From Bacillota bacterium (lineage in GTDB: Bacteria > Bacillota > Clostridia > Peptostreptococcales > Anaerovoracaceae), in the NCBI GenBank assembly GCA_029101005.1, contig JAQXQE010000001.1, positions 1 to 41,525 on the forward strand: a stretch of DNA of 41,525 nucleotides, written 5' to 3'. Shown here in pieces: positions 36,787-41,525 of this stretch (the first letter of the stretch is position 1; each line of letters begins with the position of its first letter). Under the pieces are notes generated by a model. That model had not been told where the DNA came from. It did not search any database and saw only the letters and a program-made list of their open reading frames with translations. The position numbers and the translations under genes are program-made.

Positions 36787-39034
36787 TTTTACTGTTTATT
36801 CAGCAGACTGTGTCGGCAACAGCGGTAACTGTCTGTATCCCAATAAGAATGTTGTAACGGATAAAGAGTCCTTTATCGCAGCAACCAAGATGGATCATGT
36901 CACTGCAAAGTATAAAGGAAACTATCGCAGTAAGGATAACTTTGAATCCTCCGACTGTATTCCACTTGACTGTGACAATGACCATTCAGAGAACCCGGAA
37001 GACTGGCTTACTCCTTTTGACATTGCACTTTCAATTCCGGGAGTTGTTTTTGCTGCATCGTACAGCAGACACCACAACCTTCCAAAGGGTGACAAATCGG
37101 CAAGACCGAGATTTCATGTGTTCTTCCCTATACCAAAGGTAACTGATGGAGAAGAGTACGCAGCCATGAAACGAAAGATTGCTGATGCGTTCCCTTATTA
37201 CGATACCAACGCATTAGACTCTGCAAGGTTCCTTTATGGCAATGACTCTGATGAAGTGGAGTTCTATGAAGGTGACAAGACCATTCTTGATTATCTGGAA
37301 GAGGACGATTTTGCTGTCTTCGATGCAAGCCTTGAGCAGGTGCCGGAAGGTCAGCGTAACAGTACCATGAGCCACATTGCCGGAAAGATTATCAAGAGAT
37401 ACGGAAATACAGAAGAGGCGTATCAGATCTTCCTTAAGAAGGCAGAACTCTGTAATCCACCACTTCCTGAAAGTGAACTCAAAGTGATATGGAGAAGTGC
37501 ATCAAAGTTCGGTAACAAGGTATCGAACCAGGAAGGATACATTCCACCTGAACAGTACAACTCTGACTGCAGATTAAAGCCGGAAGACTTCTCCGATGTG
37601 GGACAGGCTACGGTTCTTGCAACTGAGTATAAGGATATCCTTCGCTATTCTCCATCGACTGATTACATGGTCTACAACGGCAGTTTCTGGGAAGAGTCAA
37701 AACCAAAGTCCCAGGGTGTTTCCCAGGACTTGACGGAAAGACAGCTTGCAGAGGCTGAAACCGAAATGAAGAAGGCTATGGATGAACTTGTAAAGAATGG
37801 CGGTATGGAGATTCTTGTATCCGTGGGTCCGAAGAAAGCCGTGCAGATGTTCAACAAGCAGCAGACTCATGCCTATGAGATGTATGAAGATGCTGTGGCT
37901 TATAAGAAATATGCCATTAAGCGAAGAGATACAAAGAACATTGCTGCCACATTAAAAGAGGCTCGTCCGATGCTTGAAGTGGAACAGAGAAACCTTGATG
38001 CCGATGAGTTCATGTTGAACACACCGACTCTTACCTATGATTTAAGACAGGGCACCAAGTTTCCGATGGAACACAGACCAGAGCATTTCATCACAAAGCA
38101 GACAACCGTTGACCCATCAAATGATGGAGCAGATATCTGGGCGGCTGCACTTGACACCTTCTTTTTAAAGGATACCGACCTTATTGATTATGTTCAGAGA
38201 ATGGTTGGTCTTTCAGCAATCGGCAAGGTGTATGTGGAAGCACTCATTATCGCATATGGAGAAGGCCGCAATGGTAAGTCAACCTTCTGGAATGTTATCG
38301 CAAGAGTCCTTGGTACATATTCAGGAAACATTTCTGCGGATATGCTGACCGTTGGATGCAGAAGAAATGTCAAGCCGGAACTTGCCGAGGCAAAGGGTAA
38401 GAGAATGCTTATTGCAGCAGAACTGGAAGAAGGTATGAGATTGAATACTGCCAATGTTAAACAGCTTTGTTCTACCGATGAAATCTACGCTGAGAAGAAG
38501 TATAAAGATCCGTTCTCATATACTCCGACACATACACTTGTGCTTTATACCAACCATCTGCCAAAGGTCGGTGCGATTGATAAAGGTACCTGGAGAAGAC
38601 TTATCGTTATTCCGTTTGATGCCAAGATTGAAGGCAGTGCTGATATCAAGAACTACGCAGACTATCTGTTTGAAAAGGCAGGCGGAGCAATCCTTACATG
38701 GGTAATCGAAGGTGCAAGAAAGGTGATCGCAGACAACTACAAGATCGACCCGCCACAGAAGGTGCGTGATGCCATTGAGCATTATAAGGAGAGTAATGAC
38801 TGGCTTTCCTACTTCTTAAGTGAACGCTGCGAACTTGACCCTGCCTATGTAACAAAGTCGAGCGAGGTATATAACGAGTATCGAATCTTCTGTACCCAGG
38901 TGGGTGAGTTTACAAGAAGTACAACGGATTTCTACACAGCCTTGGAAACGGTCGGATTTGAAAGATACCGTGACCGTAAAGGCAGATACATTAAAGGCTT
39001 AAGACTCAAGACGGACTTTATGGAAGAAGAGTAA
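36779..39034 (+). CDS. Phage primase-helicase (AEP primase, D5/P4-type SF3 helicase)
   Basis: A 751-aa replication protein. The N-terminus is an archaeo-eukaryotic-type primase with acidic catalytic residues in PLDCDND (Asp64, Asp66, Asp68) and RFHVFFP; a primase C-terminal-like region follows (about 190-245). The second half is a D5_N domain and SF3 helicase with Walker A GEGRNGKST (494-502) and a later VLYTNHLPKVGAIDKGTWRRL segment. It probably primes and unwinds the element's origin. GGAGG-like sequence precedes the ATG within the overlapping upstream gene. Confidence 0.93.
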   Translation: MINFTVYSADCVGNSGNCLYPNKNVVTDKESFIAATKMDHVTAKYKGNYRSKDNFESSDCIPLDCDNDHSENPEDWLTPFDIALSIPGVVFAASYSRHHNLPKGDKSARPRFHVFFPIPKVTDGEEYAAMKRKIADAFPYYDTNALDSARFLYGNDSDEVEFYEGDKTILDYLEEDDFAVFDASLEQVPEGQRNSTMSHIAGKIIKRYGNTEEAYQIFLKKAELCNPPLPESELKVIWRSASKFGNKVSNQEGYIPPEQYNSDCRLKPEDFSDVGQATVLATEYKDILRYSPSTDYMVYNGSFWEESKPKSQGVSQDLTERQLAEAETEMKKAMDELVKNGGMEILVSVGPKKAVQMFNKQQTHAYEMYEDAVAYKKYAIKRRDTKNIAATLKEARPMLEVEQRNLDADEFMLNTPTLTYDLRQGTKFPMEHRPEHFITKQTTVDPSNDGADIWAAALDTFFLKDTDLIDYVQRMVGLSAIGKVYVEALIIAYGEGRNGKSTFWNVIARVLGTYSGNISADMLTVGCRRNVKPELAEAKGKRMLIAAELEEGMRLNTANVKQLCSTDEIYAEKKYKDPFSYTPTHTLVLYTNHLPKVGAIDKGTWRRLIVIPFDAKIEGSADIKNYADYLFEKAGGAILTWVIEGARKVIADNYKIDPPQKVRDAIEHYKESNDWLSYFLSERCELDPAYVTKSSEVYNEYRIFCTQVGEFTRSTTDFYTALETVGFERYRDRKGRYIKGLRLKTDFMEEE

Positions 39035-39145
39035 TGACAGTAGGTGTGACAGTTAATGACGGCTATTTACTATCCTTTTCTATAGAGTAAAAAAATTAAG
39101 TCTATATATAAAGTATAGGAAATGACAGTCTTACCCTGTCACACC
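39035..39145. other. Repeat-rich gap, candidate replication origin
   Basis: TGACAG occurs at 39035, 39047 and 39123, with a variant TGACGG at 39057 and an inverted copy at 39136. A perfect 10-bp inverted repeat, GGTGTGACAG (39043-39052) and CTGTCACACC (39136-39145), encloses an AT-rich stretch (about 39061-39120). Repeats flanking an AT-rich centre directly after the primase-helicase gene suggest an origin. Alternatives are an operator or a transcript hairpin. Confidence 0.5.
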
Positions 39146-39176
39146 ATCAAATTCAGCATTGATGGAGGTGGCACGA

Positions 39177-39458
39177 ATGCGTGAAAAAGAAGTAGAGCAG
39201 AAACTTGTAAAGGCTGTAAAGCTTGCAGGTGGTTTCTGTATTAAATTTACATCTCCCGGATTTGACGGAGTGCCGGACAGACTGGTTCTTCTTCCAAAAG
39301 GGAGAATGGCTTTTATAGAACTCAAGGCTCCTGGCAAGAAACCAAGAGCCTTACAGAAAAGAAGAATGAAACAGTTATCAGCTTTGGGGTTTCCCTGCTA
39401 TGTGGTTGATAACATTGATGTGATTGGGGGTGTCATTGATGAAATACAATCCTCATGA
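39177..39458 (+). CDS. VRR-NUC domain nuclease
   Basis: A 93-aa stand-alone VRR-NUC protein of the PD-(D/E)XK superfamily, commonly encoded beside phage SNF2 helicases. The core GVPDRLVLLPKGRMAFIELK supplies the Asp and the E-x-K residues, followed by ALQKRRMKQLSALGF. The frame is open from a TTG at 39159, but the ATG at 39177 has GGAGG eight bases upstream. Its last 20 bases overlap the helicase gene. Probably a structure-specific nuclease used in phage replication or recombination. Confidence 0.9.
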   Translation: MREKEVEQKLVKAVKLAGGFCIKFTSPGFDGVPDRLVLLPKGRMAFIELKAPGKKPRALQKRRMKQLSALGFPCYVVDNIDVIGGVIDEIQSS

Positions 39459-40800
39459 TTATCAGACTTATGCAACGAACTTTGTACTGGAACATCCTGT
39501 GGCAGCAGTCCTTTTAGAAATGGGACTCGGAAAGAGTGTGATTACCTTAACGGCTATATTTGAACTTCTCTATAACAGATTTGAGGTTGGGAAGGTTCTG
39601 GTCATTGCACCCCTTCGAGTAGCAAGAGATACATGGCCTGCTGAAATAGAAAAGTGGGATCACTTAAAGGGACTGACCTATTCGGTGGTCATAGGTACAG
39701 AGTCGGAGCGAAAAGAGGCATTAAGAAAAAGTGCAGGTATCTATTTAATCAATAGAGAAAATGTCGACTGGCTTATCAATAAGAGTGGATTTCCATTCGA
39801 TTTCGATATGGTTGTCATTGATGAATTATCGTCTTTCAAGTCTGCATCGGCTAAACGATTTAAGAGCCTTCTTAAAGTAAGACCAAAGGTAAAAAGAATC
39901 GTGGGTCTTACAGGAACTCCAAGCAGTAATGGACTTATGGATTTATGGGCAGAGTTCAGAATCCTTGACATGGGAGAAAGGCTCGGAAGATACATCACAC
40001 ATTATCGTATGAATTTCTTTGTGCCGGATAAACGAAATCAGCAGATGATATTTTCCTACAAACCAAGACCAGGTGCGGAAGATGCCATCTACAGACTGAT
40101 ATCGGATATAACGATTTCTATGAAGTCGGCAGATTTCCTTAAAATGCCTGAATGCATTATGAACGAAGTGGAAGTAAAGCTTTCAGAAAAGGAATGGTCT
40201 GTATATGACGAATTAAGGCAGGAAATGGTTGTGTCTTTGGAAGATGAAGAGATTGATGCTGCAAATGCAGCTGCTCTTTCAGGCAAACTTCTGCAGATGG
40301 CCAATGGTGCTATCTATAACGAAGAAAAAGAGGTATTCCATATTCATGACCGTAAACTTGATGCACTTGAAGATTTAATTGAAGGTGCAAATGGCAAACC
40401 TGTACTTGTAGCTTACTGGTATAACCACGATTTGGAGCGAATCAGAGAAAGATTCAAGGTTCGTGAAATAAAGACTTCAAAGGATATCAGGGATTGGAAT
40501 AATGGCGAAATACCGATTGCTGTTATCCATCCTGCGAGTGCCGGACATGGCTTGAATTTGCAAAGTGGTGGTTCGACCCTCATTTGGTTCGGTCTTACCT
40601 GGTCATTGGAACTCTATCAGCAGACCAATGCAAGGTTATGGAGACAGGGGCAGAAATCCACGGTTGTCATACACCACATTATTTCAAAGGATACCATTGA
40701 TGAAGATGTGATGAAGGCACTAAGGCTGAAAGAGAAAACACAGACAGATCTTATCGATGCGGTTAAGGCGAGAATCGGAGGTGGTGCTTATGACGGCTAA
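39439..40800 (+). CDS. Phage SNF2-family DEAD-like helicase
   Basis: A 453-aa SF2 helicase. Walker A is in LLEMGLGKSVITL, motif II is VVIDELSSFKS (DELS in place of DEAH), motif III is LTGTPSSNG, and the C-terminal domain has GHGLNLQSGG and QQTNARLWRQGQKS (motif VI). The ATG at 39439 is preferred over an earlier TTG at 39424. It overlaps the VRR-NUC gene by 20 bases and the next gene by 11, indicating coupled translation of a replication or recombination set. Confidence 0.92.
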   Translation: MKYNPHDYQTYATNFVLEHPVAAVLLEMGLGKSVITLTAIFELLYNRFEVGKVLVIAPLRVARDTWPAEIEKWDHLKGLTYSVVIGTESERKEALRKSAGIYLINRENVDWLINKSGFPFDFDMVVIDELSSFKSASAKRFKSLLKVRPKVKRIVGLTGTPSSNGLMDLWAEFRILDMGERLGRYITHYRMNFFVPDKRNQQMIFSYKPRPGAEDAIYRLISDITISMKSADFLKMPECIMNEVEVKLSEKEWSVYDELRQEMVVSLEDEEIDAANAAALSGKLLQMANGAIYNEEKEVFHIHDRKLDALEDLIEGANGKPVLVAYWYNHDLERIRERFKVREIKTSKDIRDWNNGEIPIAVIHPASAGHGLNLQSGGSTLIWFGLTWSLELYQQTNARLWRQGQKSTVVIHHIISKDTIDEDVMKALRLKEKTQTDLIDAVKARIGGGAYDG

Positions 40801-41212
40801 AGATTATCTGAACAGACCGTTCATTCTAAATAACAAGATTAACGATAAGCTTATCAAGCTGGAATGCTATAAGGAATTATCGACAAGTGTTTCTTCTCCA
40901 AGCTTTGAAGAGAAGTTTTCGGGAACAAGAAATCTTGAACCTCCCTTTGTAAGATACCTTGGCAAAATCAGTGATCTGGAAGAAGAGATAAAAGCGGACT
41001 ATGAAAAGCTTGAAGATATGAAGAAGGAAATCGATGCAGAAATCGATAAACTGGAAGACCCGTATGAGCAGCTTATCCTTCGCTACAGATACTTGATGTT
41101 TATGCCAATGAACCAGATTGCAACGAAGGTACATTACACATTAAGGTGGACACAGCGAATTCATAACAGAGCAATAGAAAACTTTGAAAGAGTTCACCCC
41201 AGTTCACCCTAG
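40790..41212 (+). CDS. DUF1492/ArpU-like phage transcription regulator
   Basis: A 140-aa protein. The central part is a coiled coil (about 55-95), followed by a sigma-region-4-like helix-turn-helix (QLILRYRYLMFMPMNQIATKVHY, TLRWTQRIHNRAIENF). Such proteins close the early region of many Bacillota prophages and activate late genes. The ATG at 40790 has GGAGG eight bases upstream; an earlier in-frame start lacks this. Its last codons and stop lie inside a run of 10-bp repeats that probably form its own binding sites (inference). Confidence 0.82.
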   Translation: MTAKDYLNRPFILNNKINDKLIKLECYKELSTSVSSPSFEEKFSGTRNLEPPFVRYLGKISDLEEEIKADYEKLEDMKKEIDAEIDKLEDPYEQLILRYRYLMFMPMNQIATKVHYTLRWTQRIHNRAIENFERVHPSSP

Positions 41213-41230
41213 TTCACCCCGAGTTCATCT
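41191..41230 (+). repeat. Tandem 10-bp repeats AGTTCACCCC upstream of the late promoter
   Basis: Copies at 41191-41200, 41201-41210 (last base T) and 41211-41220 are head to tail, with a partial copy after one extra base at 41222-41230. The first two are coding, and the stop codon of the regulator gene (41210-41212) falls at the junction with the third. They end about 20 bases before the extended -10 at 41250, the expected place for an activator. Confidence 0.88.
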
Positions 41231-41249
41231 ATAAGTCGCATAAGGGATG

Positions 41250-41258
41250 TGCTATACT
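41250..41258 (+). promoter_or_regulatory. Extended -10 promoter, likely activator-dependent
   Basis: TGCTATACT is an extended -10 box. No -35 hexamer is seen at the right distance, while the 10-bp repeats occupy that side, which fits activation by a bound regulator. A TATAAT at 41259-41264 overlaps and is an alternative -10. Confidence 0.55.
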
Positions 41259-41285
41259 TATAATAGCAAAATAGAATGAGTTACA

Positions 41286-41316
41286 GCCTTGTGGGGAAAC
41301 CTGCAGGGCTTTTCTT
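41286..41316 (+). terminator. Leader hairpin with GAAA loop and T tail, possible attenuator
   Basis: GCCTTGTGGG (41286-41295) pairs with CCTGCAGGGC (41300-41309), allowing G-U pairs, around a GAAA tetraloop (41296-41299), and is followed by TTTTCTT. It lies between the promoter at 41250 and the HNH gene, so it may attenuate late transcription or be processed. Confidence 0.55.
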
Positions 41317-41339
41317 ATGCCCATAAGGAGGTGTAGAAG

Positions 41340-41525
41340 TTGCCGAGACTACCGAAGAAACCGTGTGGTTACCCCGGCTGTCCAAACCTTACTGATGGAA
41401 GGTACTGCAAGGAACACGAGAAACAGGCGGCTCGTTCCTACGAGAAGTATGGCAGAGATCCAGCTGTACGCCGTAGGTACGGAAGAGCATGGAAACGTAT
41501 CCGTGACAAGTATGTATCACAGCAT
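41340..41525 (+). CDS. Phage HNH endonuclease, N-terminal part (cut by window end)
   Basis: The first 62 codons are present, from a TTG at 41340 with AAGGAGG (41325-41331) eight bases upstream. The N-terminus PRLPKKPCGYPGCPNL, then CKEHEKQAARSYEKYGRDP and RRRYGRAWKRIRDKY, is the standard start of the small HNH nucleases encoded next to phage terminase genes. The zinc pair Cys9/Cys14 and Cys24/His27 are visible; the catalytic HNH core lies beyond the window. Confidence 0.85.
   Translation, partial: MPRLPKKPCGYPGCPNLTDGRYCKEHEKQAARSYEKYGRDPAVRRRYGRAWKRIRDKYVSQH

Noticed and set aside
41191-41230. CRISPR or transposon end repeats
   Set aside because: Repeats are 10 bp and head to tail with no spacers; position next to a promoter favours regulator sites.

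Overview
The window looks like a chromosomal segment of a low-to-mid GC Gram-positive anaerobe (Bacillota, class Clostridia). The gene order priA-def-fmt-(Zn peptidase)-rsmB-PP2C phosphatase-PASTA kinase-rsgA-rpe, and the order ruvC-ruvA-ruvB-queA-tgt, are typical of that phylum, as are the strong GGAGG ribosome binding sites and the argR-recN pair. An Eubacteriales/Anaerovoracaceae-like host is possible, but genus cannot be set from sequence reading alone.

Region 1 (1-24.5 kb) is housekeeping. A radical SAM gene (minus) diverges from a long plus-strand run: queH, asnA, priA, def, fmt, yugP-like, rsmB, a PP2C phosphatase, a PASTA kinase, rsgA, rpe and an unusual NifX/Cys-rich/FKBP fusion, ending at a strong terminator near 13.2 kb. 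comEC and holA follow and face recN/argR (minus) across a shared terminator. The ruvCAB-queA-tgt-rlmCD-like run has its own sigma-A-type promoter and ends at a terminator near 24.56 kb. QueH, QueA and Tgt supply three steps of the queuosine pathway.

Region 2 (24.6-34.5 kb) is a visibly AT-richer accessory island built around DNA modification. On the plus strand, a small AbrB-like protein and two different cytosine-C5 DNA methyltransferases sit behind a near-consensus promoter whose -10 is bracketed by a perfect inverted repeat. Facing them is a tightly packed seven-gene minus-strand operon: unknown 458-aa protein, RecD-like SF1 helicase with a ~530-aa N-terminal extension, XRE regulator, Nudix hydrolase, AlkA-like DNA glycosylase, 366-aa putative PD-(D/E)XK nuclease, and HNH endonuclease. 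The two transcription units meet at a 13-bp perfect hairpin. The island reads as a restriction-modification system, probably for an asymmetric site, combined with base-excision and helicase functions. It is the best candidate here for an undescribed defence system.

Region 3 (34.5-41.5 kb) is the early/replication part of a prophage or related element: a structured 5' leader, sigma-like protein, BRO/KilA-C antirepressor, DUF7768-like protein, primase-helicase, VRR-NUC nuclease, SNF2 helicase, an ArpU/DUF1492-like late regulator, and the start of an HNH gene of the kind found beside phage terminases. A run of 10-bp repeats just upstream of an extended -10 promoter probably marks the early-to-late switch. 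No integrase, att site, tRNA or rRNA gene was seen.
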